From positions 8,060,001-8,124,000 of the forward strand of contig NC_080067.1 in NCBI RefSeq assembly GCF_949987535.1: DNA of 64,000 nucleotides, read 5' to 3'. Position 1 is the stretch's first letter; each line of letters opens with the position of its first letter. The DNA is from Balaenoptera acutorostrata (lineage: Eukaryota; Chordata; Mammalia; Artiodactyla; Balaenopteridae). Below the pieces are notes generated by a model, which worked only from the letters and a program-made list of their open reading frames with translations, had not been told where the DNA came from and did not search any database. Both the position numbers and the translations under genes were made by a program. Below are positions 1-15,074 of the stretch, in pieces.

Positions 1-1059
1 GTAATTACTAACAAAGAGCTGATTGCAGCTTCAGTTTTATTTTAGACAGAGCCATTAATTCACTCAGCGTCCATGTGAGAAATCTGCAAGAAAATCCATT
101 CAATTCTCAGACAAACTTAGGTTAAAAGCTGAGGTAATATGACCAAGTTCACAAAGGATGCTGGCATTGGATTCAAGGCTCCAACTTAGGAGTTTCTACT
201 TTGTCTTTGCTTTGTCCTCAAATATCATCATGCCTATAAATAAATAAAATAACTTTTATTTATTTATATATTTTTATGTCCACTTTGTTTCATTTCATAG
301 GAAACCAACAACCACTAATTGACCAACCAAAAACCACCAAGCAAATAATATCTTTGGAATGTTATAGAACAAATTGCCCCATCCATTATCATTCAATTAG
401 TTTTTTAACTTTGAAACTTTTATTTTTTACTGTGCCCAGAATTTCTGGAAGCAAAGTCTCTGGCATGCAGCAGGCTTCAATAAAAGTCTGTTTTATTGAA
501 TTTGACAGTAAAAGGAGATGTACCACATCAACCATGAATACCTGAGATATTCATAAATATTTGTGCCAGATCAAAACATTTTAAATTATTCTAGGTATTA
601 TCTTTGAATTAAAACCTTGACATTGAACCTATTTGGCAGAAGAAAAAAGACTAAAATCTATATTTATAGACACTAAGAGAATAAACAGCCACATAGCGCT
701 GAAGAATTCAAGTTTGATTTATTGTTGTCACCAATCCTGCTAAACTTGGAAATTTTTTTTTCTTGCATGTTTTGTTAGAAATCTAAATTGCTGCTCAAAA
801 ACTCAAAGTTGGATACTGATGCAAGATGTAAATATAGCCAGGATGGACTGAATACAGCAAATTTTCAAATTTTGTATATCTGAGGAGAATTTACCATGAT
901 GCACCATGTTGCCATGGTGAGAATTCACATTTTCTGTTAAGCAACTGGTGTTTGGAAAAACTTTAGGGTCATCATACTTTCATACCTGGTGATTTCGGCC
1001 ACAATGACTCCAGCATCTTGCTAAACTTGGCATCTTAGAAAGAATTCTAGTTTATTTAT
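1..1059. other. Intron, nothing identified
   Basis: AT-rich sequence on the 3' side of the last KCNH8 exon seen here. No conserved reading frame, RNA gene or clear repeat was recognised. The 89-codon open frame at 276-545 has low-complexity composition and no recognisable domain, so I do not call it a gene. Confidence 0.5.
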
Positions 1060-1260
1060 TTATTCAATGGATAATTATGGACCACTGACATGTGTGCCAG
1101 ACCTCAGCTGGAGCCTGGTCCTCACCCTCACTAATTTTATGATTTTGTGGATTACTCACTACCTAGATTTAGAGCCTAGATCTAAGTTTCTTAATTACAC
1201 TGGGTTTCAGTATCCTTATTTCTAAAAGAAAAGAAGATATTTATGGTCCCTTAGAGTCTC
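1060..1260 (+). repeat. Possible MIR SINE fragment
   Basis: The run from tcctcaccctcac to the phrase ggtttcagtatccttatttct resembles the middle of MIR, where the consensus reads tttcctcatctgtaaaatgg. It is strongly diverged and the edges are approximate. Confidence 0.3.
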
Positions 1261-2280
1261 TATTATTCAGAATTCCATTACTGATATTTGCTAATCATTA
1301 TTCTTCCATTGGGCAAAAAAACATTGATGGGATGCATGTGCAAACCATCCTGGTTAGAGCTATAACTTATGTTTGATTATAATTAGGTAGACTAATGCCA
1401 TCTGTGAAGAGTGCATTTATCCGTGCTTTGTCATCTTCTTTTAAATCACAATGAAGAAAGTGTTCAATTACCAGGACATGAAATGAATGTGTATAAGGCA
1501 GACAAATTCTATCCCTGGAAAAATCCCTGCCTCTGTGTCAACTGCCTACCCAAAAAGCATCAGATTAAGAATGCCTTCAAGAATTGATAGGACGACGGGA
1601 TTGTTTGAATAAATTATGGCTTGACAGCTGTTTGGTGATACTTTTCCCCTACGACATTATGTATTAATTATTTTGTTGGCAGAGTGAACATGTACTAAAT
1701 ATCTATATTTTAAGCCATGTGCTTAAGTTTATCAAAGTCAGTATTGATTTAAATTGGCCCATAAGATAATATTACCCTAGGGGAAGTAAAATAGTCAATC
1801 TCCGTTGAAATAATGCTAACCACAGAGAGAAAATATTACTAATTTATTATCTTTGGGTTTAGTCCCAATATAACATAGGCGTGTTTCAAATGGTCATGTC
1901 CATTTTTGAGAGATATATGGTAGCAGCAAAGATGGGAAAACATTAATTACGGGAAGCTCAATTTATGGAGGAAATGCGGGCCAGAAGCACAAGGCAATGA
2001 ACTAAGTCTTTTAGTTGTTAGTAGAATTTTTTAAAAATAAGAAAATCCGATGGAATTGTGTATTACAAACAATAGTATTTACATACAAGCCATCAAATTT
2101 GTACCTGTCATGACATAGTATCAGGGATGATGCCTTCGTATTCCATTCCTAGAACTGTTGCTAGTTACCAAATTTAAAAATTCACCACAATTATGGAAAA
2201 ACCCACATTACATACATTTAAAAATTGTGCATTTATTTGCTTACATGTATATCAAACCATAAGCTGCTAGAAAAATAACT
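1261..2280. other. Intron, nothing identified
   Basis: AT-rich intronic sequence of KCNH8 with no open frame above 60 codons and no repeat that I can name. Confidence 0.5.
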
Positions 2281-2757
2281 AAATACCCTTTAATTTTATT
2301 TATTTTATTTTAAATTAATTTTTATGGGAGTATAGTTAATTTACTATGTTGTGTTAGTTTCTGCTGTACGGAAAAGTGAATCAGTTATACATATACATAT
2401 ATCCACTCATCTTTAGATTCTATTCCCATATAGGTCATCACAGAGTATTGAGTACAGTTCCCCGTGCTATACAGTAGGTTATTAGTTATCTATTTTATAT
2501 ATAGTAGTGTGTATATGTCAATCCCAATCTCCCAAGTTATCCCTCCACCACCTTTCCCCCTTGGTAACCATAAATTTATTTTCTACATCTGTGACTCTAT
2601 TTCTGTTTTGTAAATAAGTTCATTTGTACCATTTTTTGAGATTCCACATATAAGCGATATCATATATTTGTCTTTGTCTGACTTACTTCAATCAGTATGA
2701 CAATCTCTAGGTCCATCCATGTTGCTGTAAATGGCACTAAATGCCCTTTTAAAAGCA
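2281..2757 (-). mobile_element. LINE-1 3' end, antisense
   Basis: Reads as the reverse complement of a laurasiatherian L1 3' end: an A/T-rich tail, then gttgtgttagtttctgctgta, the tatacatatacatatatcc stretch, tacagtaggttattagttatc and ggtccatccatgttgctg. The same motifs recur at 46475, 47292 and 48573. It is 5'-truncated. The L1 sense strand is the window minus strand, so it matches KCNH8 transcription. Confidence 0.85.
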
Positions 2758-2837
2758 GACTGTGTCAATGGACAGACTGTAAAACCGATAGTGGTACTAA
2801 GGAAACCCACAGGTAAAGAAAGGTTTTTGAAGCAAAT

Positions 2838-3400
2838 TTAAAAATGATTGTCACTTTTAATTTTGAATAAAAAATGATAGAATGACTGATCTTTAACTTC
2901 ACAGAGTTGAGCAGTGGGCAGGAAGAGTGTTAAATTCTCCTCTTGAAAAACACACACATACAGAGTCTCACTCTCACACTGATAATGAGCTGGCCACACT
3001 GAGGATAAATACACTCTTTTAGTTGCTCTTCCATGCCTTTCTATTAAGGAGAAAAACATAAGGGGGTGAATCAAGAATTGAGCCCAAACTTTGGAAGGCA
3101 AACCCTACCTTTCATCTGGGATGTGGTAAACTGAAGTCAATGGGAAGCAATGGAAAGCATTCTTCCATTTGGTATTTTACCCCTCGCTACCCCCATCTCT
3201 GCACCTCTAACTGGGGATAATCATAGCAACCTAATAGGGTTGCAAGATTTGAATTGGATAATGGACATACAACACCCAGCTCACATTAGGGAATCAATCA
3301 ATATTAGTTCTCCTCTCTCTTCCCAAATATAACCTATCTTGAAGCTTACTAGCTAAAATCCAGAGACTGCAGACTTAACAATGATCATATAGTATAAAAG
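2838..3400. other. Intron, nothing identified
   Basis: Contains an 87-codon minus-strand open frame (2838-3101) and a 60-codon plus-strand frame (3150-3332). Neither shows a domain, signal peptide or plausible family, so both are treated as chance frames. Confidence 0.5.
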
Positions 3401-3407
3401 GCATTGT

Positions 3408-3770
3408 TCAGAGGTGGAAAGAACACTGGATACAGAGTCTGAAGACCTAGGTTAGCTTTGACTTCGGAAAAATGAGAAAATACCTCTCTTATCTGTCTCT
3501 TTGTGTTAGGAAAACGTAACTAAGGTCTCACATGTGAAAATACTTTGTAAAGGGTTGGGTTGTCCACAGATATTAGGTTCTTAAATATGAAAATTAAAAA
3601 TAAATGAAAAGTGCTGCATTAGCCACTTTTAATTAACACAAATTCTGAACATTATCATTCTACACTGGTGTTCAAAATATATCGTTTAGACCAGTACCTA
3701 ATTTATTCGTAGGCCCTCAAGAAATAATAGTTGAATAAATAAATGAACAAACAGATAAACAAATGAAAGT
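3408..3770 (+). repeat. Old MIR/L2-like fragments
   Basis: The start (ggaaagaacactggatacagagtctgaagacc) follows the MIR 5' half. The end (accagtacctaatttattcgtagg, then ctcaagaaataatagttgaataaataaatg) follows the common L2/MIR 3' end, consensus cacagtaggtgctcaataaatg. They may be one interrupted element or two. Confidence 0.45.
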
Positions 3771-4164
3771 GAATTTTAGAAGAGGTACACATAAAATTGC
3801 AGATAGCAATTTTTCTACATTAACCCTGCATGTCATCTTTTGTCAGCTGACATTTACATTTCAACGAACACCAATTATGTCTTAATAGTTGGAGTCAACT
3901 TTGTGGTACAAAATATTCACAAATTGTCCTATGAATTTTTGAGGGAGTGAAAAAAGCCTATCATCACCTTGACAGAACTGAGTTAATGATTGCTATGATT
4001 GCTATGAGAGCTTATTCTCAATACGAAATCATTTTTTGTGCAATTTCTCGCACAGATAAAACAATTTTCAATGTTCTTCTCTGAATTGATTCTCCACAAA
4101 AATGCAGAAATGCCCTCTGAAAACTGGCCAGCTGTTTCACCAAGAGGCAGACTATATCATAATT

Positions 4165-4395
4165 TATAATCTGGCTTTAGGAATCAGAAAGAACTGTGTT
4201 CATTCTCTTGCTATGTTATTTGGGACAAATTAAGTTAACTAAGATACGATATATTCACTTGTAAAGTGGGGATAATATTTACACCACTGGATTTTTAACA
4301 AGAATCAAAACATGTGTTGGATATAACACTTAGCACAGTGTAAACTCAATATATGGCATAACAATTAATAATAAAAACTAATAATAATAATTTGG
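4165..4395 (+). repeat. MIR SINE
   Basis: The order 'ctggctttaggaatcagaaag', 'ttgctatgttatttgggac', 'cacttgtaaagtggggataat' and 'cttagcacagtg' matches the MIR backbone: amino-type head, core, cctcatctgtaaaatgggg and a terminal agcacagtgcc block. It lies about 140 bp from the exon at 4532 on its 3' side. Confidence 0.6.
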
Positions 4396-4487
4396 CAAAT
4401 TAAACCCATATCCTGAATCTATATATTCATCCCTAATTTTCCTTCTCTCAATCACAGTTTTTCCCCCCATTTCATCTCCTTAATTTA

Positions 4488-7529
<3,042 letters not shown>

Positions 7530-7760
7530 AATGTTGCAGAGGAAATATGGACTTCGGAATCAGACACCACTAGATTTAAATTCTGGCTTTACCACTTCTA
7601 ATTTTGTAAACCAGGCGAGATATGTAATTCCCTTGCGTGGTTTCCTTATATGTAAATGGGCATAACAGTACCTTACTCATAGAGTTATTTCAGGATTTAA
7701 AGAGTTAAAATATCTTTTTTAAAGTGCCTTTAATTGTGTGTGGGTGCTCAATTTATGTTA
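7530..7760 (+). repeat. MIR SINE
   Basis: Almost the full MIR order is readable: cttcggaatcagacacc, ttctggctttaccacttct, ccttatatgtaaatgggcataa, cttactcatagagttatttcagg and a degraded ggtgctcaatttatg end. Confidence 0.75.
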
Positions 7761-9000
7761 ATTTTTCCCATGAAAGTGAAAAGTGCTATGAATTTCCAGG
7801 ATGCTCAGTGGTGTAAAATATGCGGGAGAAACCCAGATTTAAGGTTTTCCAGGAACCTGTCAAATAATTGAGTGGTTCTTTGTGGAAATAACTTCTTGAT
7901 GGAGGAAATTCAAGAAATAGTCAAGAAATGCCTGCTACATGCAAGCACACGTAGGTGCAGATTCTTCCTAAGTGTTCAAAAATGAAATGTCTTCCAAAGG
8001 GTTAAAAATATCCCAAGAAAAACGTATATTGCTTAACAACTAAATGTTGAACGCTTATTGGCAGGTTCTAAGTAGAGGCTCATTCTTCTGTATGGTTTTA
8101 GAAGCACAACAGTTCTGCCGCTTAAATATTTTATTTGGAAGGGGAGACCTCTATTTATGATAAACACTCAGCAAAGAAAAGAACTGATTCTGCTCCAAGT
8201 CGAAGGAATTAAACACCGATTTCAGGCTCTGTTAATATACTTATGGGCTCAGTGTTTGGAAGCCTCACCATCTGTAGAAAGTACGTAGTAATAGTCATTT
8301 ATGGCGAATAAACTGAGTACTGAGAACAATTTTATTTCATTTATTTTAACACTGCTTTCCTTAATTATGTGTATGATTTTAACTTTGTTTAATTATAATG
8401 TCTGTAAAGCACTTAAGGTAAGAGAAGTAATATGTTCAGATCACTTAGCGTCCTAATTGTACATTATCAATAAAATGAATTACTGGATTCATTGTAGCAT
8501 TCATAAGTGTTGTTGGAAAGCCCTAGTCTATGTCTGAGTCATCATAATTTCAAAGTCTCATTTCAGCATAGGAAAATACTTCTAATTTAGGTAGTTCAAA
8601 AAATACAACGCTAGCTCTCGTAGTTTTTCAGTTTTCCAAAGTTATTATTGCCTCTCTGTCACTGGCTATCATTTTCACACTGGCGAAGAGTGTTTGTGAC
8701 TGTCAGACCAAATCATTCCATCTACTATGAAATTTTGACTGAAGAACTTCTATATCCAGGTCAGTCTGGAAATTATCCTTCACTTTTCCTTTTTATTCCT
8801 AGCAAATTTGATGTATATAATTCTGAAAGTAGCATGCTAGGCCTGCTGCTGAGTCTGTGGGAGGTTCTTTTTCTTTGCGGAGGAGTTTTGTATAGAATGC
8901 ATTTTGTAAAAGATCATGTTAATATCAGGTTTTCAGAGGAGGCTCAACACTCAGGATCTGACATGAAAGTAAACAGATCTCAAATGAAAATGCATTCTTA
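7761..9000. other. Intron, nothing identified
   Basis: Intronic sequence without a recognisable repeat. The 178-codon plus frame from 8648 runs into pyrimidine-rich repeats and a poly-T run and ends in poly-Phe, so it is not a plausible gene. Confidence 0.5.
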
Positions 9001-9012
9001 TAGGTTGCCTGG

Positions 9013-9116
9013 CTTTCTCTTTCCCTTTTTTCTTTATCTTTCCTTTGCTTCCCCCCCTTTTTTCCTCCTCCTTCCTTTTCTCTCTCTCTCTCTCCCTCCC
9101 CACCACTTCTTTCTTT
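9013..9116. repeat. Pyrimidine-rich low-complexity tract
   Basis: About 100 bases of almost pure C and T, including a (TC)n core. It is G/A-rich on the KCNH8 sense strand. Confidence 0.85.
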
Positions 9117-9165
9117 GGATTTTGGGCAACCTTGCTGTTCTGAGATCATCATTTCTGATTTCTTT

Positions 9166-9509
9166 TTTTTTTTTTTTTTTTTAAATAGATTCTTACCACT
9201 AACACTATTTTTTTTTTTTTTTAATTTTTATTTATTTATTTATTTAGGCTGTGCTGGGTCTTCGTTTCTGTGCGAGGGCTTTCTCCAGTCGCGGCAAGTG
9301 GGGGCCACTCCTCATCGCGATGCGCGGGCCTCCCACCATCGCGGCCCCTCTTGTTGCGGAGCACAGGCTCCAGACGCGCAGGCTCAGCAACTGTGGCTCA
9401 CGGGCCCAGCCGCTCCGCGGCACGCGGGATCCTCCCAGACCAGGGCTCGAACCCGTGTCCCCTGCATCGGCAGGCAGACTCCCAACCACTGCGCCACCAG
9501 GGAAGCCCC
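9166..9509 (-). mobile_element. CHR-type SINE with two A tails
   Basis: Full CHR tRNA-derived SINE in reverse. The 5' end (reverse of ggggcttccctggtggcg) is at 9509 and the tRNA B box complement ggctcgaaccc lies near 9446. The A-rich tail reads as (attt)n and poly-T at 9208-9245. A second poly-T follows at 9166-9181 with about 26 unrelated bases between the two. The 15-bp direct repeat atttctgatttcttt flanks the whole unit (9151-9165 and 9510-9524), so the extra sequence came in with the insertion. The open frames here are translations of the SINE. Confidence 0.93.
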
Positions 9510-9524
9510 ATTTCTGATTTCTTT

Positions 9525-10265
9525 AGTCAACTACTTTGCAGTGCCTTCAGAGTCTACAGAGGAACTGTGCTCTCCTGCTATAAAAGGAGACCAGAGCTCA
9601 GGCTCTGGGTAACCTTAGCTGCCCTCCTCTTCTCTCTCACTGACTTATTGCCCTGGAATTTTCCAGTCCTTGCTATAAGTACACTGGGTTGTGAGTGGCA
9701 GATGGCAGGGAGAACAGAGAGTGAGAACAATTTCCTAAATGATGACTTGAAACGGCAGTGTAAAGACACCTTAAAAACAGCGAATTTGTGGGTCCAAAAA
9801 AATCACGTCAGGGTAGTATTTATAGGATAAGAGGACCCAAGGAAAGCCTTGGCTGTTAAGAGTTTCACTCTACCTCTTCCTTGGCAACAATGCCTCATTT
9901 AAACTGGACATGTCCTGAGTGATGAGTCCTCTTCACTAGAAAGCTATATCTAACCTCTGAGGCTGAGGTGATGGTCCCAACACTTGGGGCTCAGTCATCA
10001 GGCAGCCATGAATAAATATGAGAGAGGAATTTTAAAAGACATGGGAAAATGTTCTCAATATATTTTGTTTGGTGACAAAAATGAGATGTGTAGTTGATAT
10101 AAATCTCTTAGAAAATAGGGGAATAAATGTATGAAAAGACTGAAAAGAATATCCTTTGGTGATGGGATTATATGTAATTTTATTTTTATGTAGATTTTCC
10201 AGTTCTTTCGAAATGTGCATTATAATAGGAAAAGTTAAAATGGAAAAAGAAAGAACATCATCTGC
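9525..10265. other. Intron, nothing identified
   Basis: No recognisable repeat or gene. The end of a chance frame from the SINE runs to 9830. Confidence 0.5.
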
Positions 10266-10269
10266 CTGA

Positions 10270-10420
10270 GTACCTATTTCCATTACTCAACTGTGAACTC
10301 CTCGAAGGAAAGCATCATATCTTAGTCATCTTTGTTTCCCTAGCATCTAGCACAGTGCCTGGCATAATTTTACTGCGCCATAAATATTTATGGAACCAAA
10401 ATGAACCTCTGGCAGTTTGA
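10270..10420 (+). repeat. L2 3' end
   Basis: caactgtgaactcctcgaagg, ctagcatctagcacagtgcctgg and the terminal cataaatatttatgg follow the L2 3' end consensus (tgtaagctccttgagggcaggg ... cagtgcctggcacata ... aataaatatttg). Confidence 0.75.
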
Positions 10421-10954
10421 TAATTTCTTTAAAAAGTTTTATAATCATAAGCAAGTAGCTTGGAAACTTTAGGAACAGTTCAGTCCCAAGCCCTTCCCAT
10501 CATCCCCATCCCACTCTCCAAAGGCAAACTTTCAAAATTATTTCTTTTAGGTCTTCTTCTGATTACCACCAACATTTTAGATCATGAGATTTCACTTCTA
10601 CTGCTTGACTTATCATATTAAGACAAAACCTAAAAAGCAACTTGACATGAAAAGTGAGAACTCAGCTCACTGCTATCCACTTTCTCATCCCACACCTGAT
10701 AGTTATATTATTATTTTTAGCTCATCTATTATCATTTTACAAACTAAAATTAGTATCAGAGACACACATTGAGAAGATTACACAAATAGTAACTGTATAG
10801 TTCATTTCTCAAAGTGAACAGATCCATGGAATCACCTCCAGAGGAATAAACGTGATATTATCAGCACCCAGGGCTGCCTGGTGTCCCACACAGTCACCAA
10901 CCAGCACCCTCACCAAAGGTAACTGCAGCTATGAGTTATACTGCAATCAATAAG
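10421..10954. other. Intron, nothing identified
   Basis: No repeat or gene recognised. The 62-codon frame at 10584-10772 has no domain. Confidence 0.45.
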
Positions 10955-12860
10955 TTTTGCCTACTTTTGAACCTTCTTTAAACAAAATCATGCAGTGCGT
11001 ACTTATTTGTGTCTGTCTTCTCTGCTCAGCATTGAGTTTGTAAGATTTATCCATGTGGTAACATAACAGTTCATTCATTCTCATTACCGTATGGTACTTT
11101 ATTGAATAATTATTTCATAATTTACTTATTTATTCTCCTATTAGTGAGCATTTCCACTTTGAAATGTTTGCAGTAATGCTTCCACGTTATGTCTTTTGAT
11201 GTGAATATATGTGATTTTTTGTTGGATATACACTCACAAATGGAATTGTTGAGGCACAGAATACAGATATGTTCAAACTTGGTAAATACTGACAAGACTC
11301 TTGTACCAACTAACACTCACATCAACAGTATAGGAGAAGTCAAGATGTTCTTTATCCTCTCAAACACTTAGGGTTATTAGTGTTTTTCATATACCATTCT
11401 GGTGAATGCAAATGTTATCTAATTTTGATCTTAATTTGCATATCCTACATGAATGATGTTGAGCACCTTTTTTTTAAATATGTTTATCATCTATTCTAGT
11501 AAGAAAATCTATTTTTGAAGTGCTTTTTAAAAATTTTAATGCGTTTTTTAGTTCTCTGCTCTTAGTGATTTGTTAGAGTTCTTTATATATAATAGATAAG
11601 AGTCTTTTGTCAGATACATGTTTGCAAATATCTTCTATCCTGTGGCTTGCTGCTTCACGTTCTTAATAATGTCTTTTGATAAACAGAAGTTCTGAAGTTC
11701 AATGTATCAGTCTTTCCTTTATGGATAGGGCTTTCTGAGTCATGCTTAAGAAATCTTTGCCAAACCCAAGGTCATGAAAATACTTTCTTATGTTAGCTTT
11801 TAGAAGCTTTATTGTTTTCCCTTACACAATTAGATCAAAATTCATCTGGAATTAATTTCAACTTAGTTTTAAGAGGGGTCAAGGTTGTTTTTCAACATGT
11901 ATATTTATATATATTTGACTCCGCAATGTTTATTGAAAGTATCATCTTCTCCCCTTTGTGTTACAGTATCACCAGTGTCATAAATAAAGTGACCATATGT
12001 TTATGGGCAGGTTTTTGCACACTCTTCAATTCCATTGGCCTATTTATCTATTCCTGAGCCAACACCATACTTTCTTAATGACTGTGACTTTATCACGCAT
12101 CATGATATCTGCAGCATAAATATTCCAATTTTGTTCTTCTTTATGCTTGCTTACAATCATTTTAGTTCTGCTGTTCCTCTAATTTTTAGAAACATCTTGC
12201 CAATTTTCAAACAGGCACATATATACAGGCAAACACACATCTACTGGGTTTTTTAAATGGAGACTGCATTGACTCTTTAGGCTAATTTGAATAAAACTGG
12301 TATGTTTACAATACTAAGTCTTAAAACCATCACCATTGTATATCCTTCCATTATTTTAAACTATTTGTAAATTTTCTAATGTTTTATACTTTTCTGTATA
12401 ATAGTATTGCACATTAAAAAAATTTTTTTTTGATGTGGACCATTTTTTTTAAGTCTTTATTGAATTTGTTACAATATTGCTTCTGTTTTATGTTTTGGTG
12501 TTTTGGTTGCGAGGCATGTGGGATCTTAGCTCCCCAACTAGGGATTGAACCTGCACCCCCTGCATTGGAAGGTAAAGTCTTAGCCACTGGACTGCCAGGG
12601 AAGTCTCAGTGTTGCACATTTTAAAACATTTATTCCTGTGTATTTGATGTTTTTATAATTTTTAAAATATTATATTGTTTAATTGTTTGTTACTAATATA
12701 TAGAAATACAATTGATTTTTGCATATTGACTTTATATCCATCAGCCTTACTAAATTCACTTATTAATTCTAATAGTTTGAAGCTTTTAGGATTCCTTCTT
12801 TGTTTTCGGTGTTCTCAAAGTTTATAAAGATTTATCTAGGTATGGATTTTTTTTCATTAT
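10955..12860 (-). mobile_element. Ancient LINE-1 ORF2/3' region, antisense
   Basis: Long diverged antisense L1 running from the 3' end of ORF2 back into the reverse transcriptase region. Landmarks in order: gatttatccatgtggtaaca, ggatatacactcacaaatggaattg, aatttgcatatcctacatgaatgatg, cctttatggatagggctttctg, attccattggcctatttatc and aaatacaattgatttttgcata. No open frame survives. A CHR-1-like SINE is inserted at 12416-12607. Its L1 sense strand matches KCNH8. Confidence 0.8.
12416..12607 (-). mobile_element. CHR-1-like tRNA SINE
   Basis: Reads in reverse from agggaagtct at 12606 through the B box complement gggattgaacc to a T-rich tail near 12420. A 13-bp direct repeat, agtattgcacatt at 12403-12415 and agtgttgcacatt at 12608-12620, differs at one base and defines the insertion into the older L1. 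Confidence 0.9.
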
Positions 12861-13255
12861 TTTCGCTTAATCTCTTTGATAGTTTTAAATATGTTTCCCA
12901 TAAATCAGTGGTGTGCACACTCGTTAATTACAGATGCTCACGTGGAAGCTTTCCCTTCCCCCTCCTCCTCCTCACTCAGCTTGTGAGTGCCTCTGCCCTG
13001 GATAATTATCTGGGGTTCTTACACTCACCTGCAACATTTAATACCACTCCTGCCTGCTTTTGTAGTAAATATTGCATCCCTGTCATTAGCAATTTCATCG
13101 GCCTTGTGTGGGGATTCCTGATAAGATAACTTAGCGTTGATTCCATGGTAATACATACTTTAAATTAAAAAAATAAATTATTTGTATACATTTATAGAAA
13201 TTAAAAAATAAAGTCAATTTGCAGTATATAATGAAATGGATATTTTACAAAAAGT
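12861..13255. other. Intron, nothing identified
   Basis: May include further diverged L1. The 109-codon plus frame at 12800-13129 starts in L1-derived sequence and has no domain. Confidence 0.4.
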
Positions 13256-13257
13256 TT

Positions 13258-13410
13258 TCTAGGTCTTAGTGAATCTGGGCATTTAAACTCACTAAACTTC
13301 TGCTGCCTTACATCTAAATTGGGGTGTTAATAACCTCTAATTCATGGAGTTACGAGAATTAAATGAACAAAGTGTTCAATATTGTGAGCTCTTATGATTA
13401 GTTCTCAAAA
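13258..13410 (+). repeat. MIR SINE fragment
   Basis: cattTaaactcactaaact, ctaaattggggtgttaataacc, ttcatggagttacgagaatta and aatgaacaaagtg follow the MIR 3' half. Confidence 0.55.
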
Positions 13411-14090
13411 TTATGCCAGTAATTTGTTAACTAGGAAATATTAAAATGAAGGCATCATTTCTCTTAGCCTAGGGTAATTGTCACAATAATAGAGTTATTT
13501 CCCACAGACACAGATTCGTGAAGCTTTAATTAATAAATCTGAGTTACTCAGATGCCATTTGCCATTCAAAACCAATGGTTTCCTAAGTGCTGCTCAAGTC
13601 ACCTAAATGCTTTAATGCCATTTCCAAATGAGTGCTGGTTTTGCACCAGGATAATTTGCTCAATAAATATTTACCAAGTGATAAAGTGGCATTATCTGAT
13701 TATTTCCCATATCTTTTGGCTTTGTGACCAGCTTAGCTTCTACTCACAATGAATAGCAGGGAATAATAATATCCTTAACAATTTCTGATTCAGGACCACT
13801 TACACTATAGTTAGTGAATCAACAGGAAATAAGCTCAATTAGCTAACATATTCTTCCAATGTCAAATTAGTAGGTTAAGCCTTGAGCATTTGAGCATTTC
13901 CAAAAATTTCCATCAGGAGTAGAAGAAACATGGGCAAATATTAAATAAATATAGACTGTGTCTGTTTGCAAAATGCCTGTCATTCTGCTAGGCTGAAAGA
14001 CGGGCCATCAAGGAGAGCAGCAATTATATAAGCCATAATACTGGGTATAAAATCACCACCACGGGATTGGCACATTGCAGCTCTTTAGAA
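13411..14090. other. Intron, nothing identified
   Basis: No feature recognised; a 66-codon frame at 13552-13752 has no domain. Confidence 0.45.
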
Positions 14091-14094
14091 AACG

Positions 14095-14360
14095 AGAATT
14101 CCTGTTCTCTGCTCCCTAGGCTGTTACTGCTCTACATCGGCCAAAACCCTCTTCCAAGTGCTGCAGTCCCAGCATGCTACCTCAGCAACTCTGCCTTTCC
14201 AAGAAATTCTCCCAATCCCTGGCCCCGTTTCTCACTGCTTCTCAATTTCCTAACTGATTTGGCACTTAGCATTTACTGCCTGGTATTGTTAAAACTCTTT
14301 CCACATATTTCTTCCAAGGTGATCCTAAACTCCTCGAGGGAAAGATTGCCTTTATGCTGC
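14095..14360 (+). repeat. L2 fragment
   Basis: The order 'ccaagaaattctcccaatccc', 'tggcacttagcatttactgcc' and 'gatcctaaactcctcgagggaaag' follows the L2 3' half. The 129-codon open frame at 14067-14456 is a translation of this repeat. Confidence 0.55.
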
Positions 14361-14510
14361 TCTGGTTTCATGGTAGGCTGGATGACTCACTGCTTGAAGT
14401 CCCACATAATCAGTTCACATCTATGCAAGGAAGTTGGTAGAAACCATCTTCTATAATAAGGTTCAAACCTCAAAGTGATATCTGGGACTAAGGTCATTAA
14501 GAGAACATGA

Positions 14511-14747
14511 TAATCTCAATTAACATACACACACTACTATATATAAAATAGATAATCAACAAGGACCTGCGGTATAGCACAGGGAGCTCTACTCAATATT
14601 CTGTAATAACCTATATGGGGAAAGAATCTGAAAAAGAATGGATATATATAGATGTATAACTGAATCAGTTAGCTGTACATCTGCAACTAACACAACATTG
14701 TAAATCACCTATACTCTAATATAGAACAAAAATTAAATTAAGAAAAA
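14511..14747 (+). mobile_element. 5'-truncated LINE-1 3' end
   Basis: tatataaaatagataatcaac, aaggacctgcggtatagcac, ctgaatcagttagctgtaca and ctaacacaacattgtaaatc are the L1 3'UTR, followed by an A-rich tail. An 11-bp duplication agagaacatga flanks it at 14500-14510 and 14748-14758. Confidence 0.92.
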
Positions 14748-14914
14748 AGAGAACATGACATAACAAGCTTTTGAGGGAATACGGTGGGGCAGAAAGTACT
14801 CATAGAACTCTGGCTTAAGAATATTTACTCAATCCAGGTAGATGCCCACATCTCCATGAGAACAGCTTTATAATTCAACATGTTTCCATTTACGTATTTA
14901 ATGACAGAAGTAAG

Positions 14915-15060
14915 TAATCACCTGGGTTCCAAACTTGCCTCTTTACTTACTGGTTGTATGGCATTGAAAATGTTACTTTATCTCTGCAAGGTTTAGGTTT
15001 GTCGTCTGAAAAATGTGGGTAATAAAGACATCAATCCTGTCAGGAGGTTCAGAAAAGAGA
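14915..15060 (+). repeat. MIR SINE fragment
   Basis: cacctgggttccaaacttgcc, ttactggttgtatggcattg and gtcgtctgaaaaatgtgggtaata match the MIR core. Confidence 0.7.
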
Positions 15061-15074
15061 AATGAAACTAAATA

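Noticed and set aside
8648..9184. 178-codon plus-strand open frame
   Set aside because: It ends in a low-complexity pyrimidine tract and poly-T coding for poly-Phe.
9244..9830. Several open frames of 80-190 codons with Arg/Pro-rich protein
   Set aside because: Translations of the CHR SINE; the same protein pieces recur at 37439-37759, 54485-54859 and 61554-62420.
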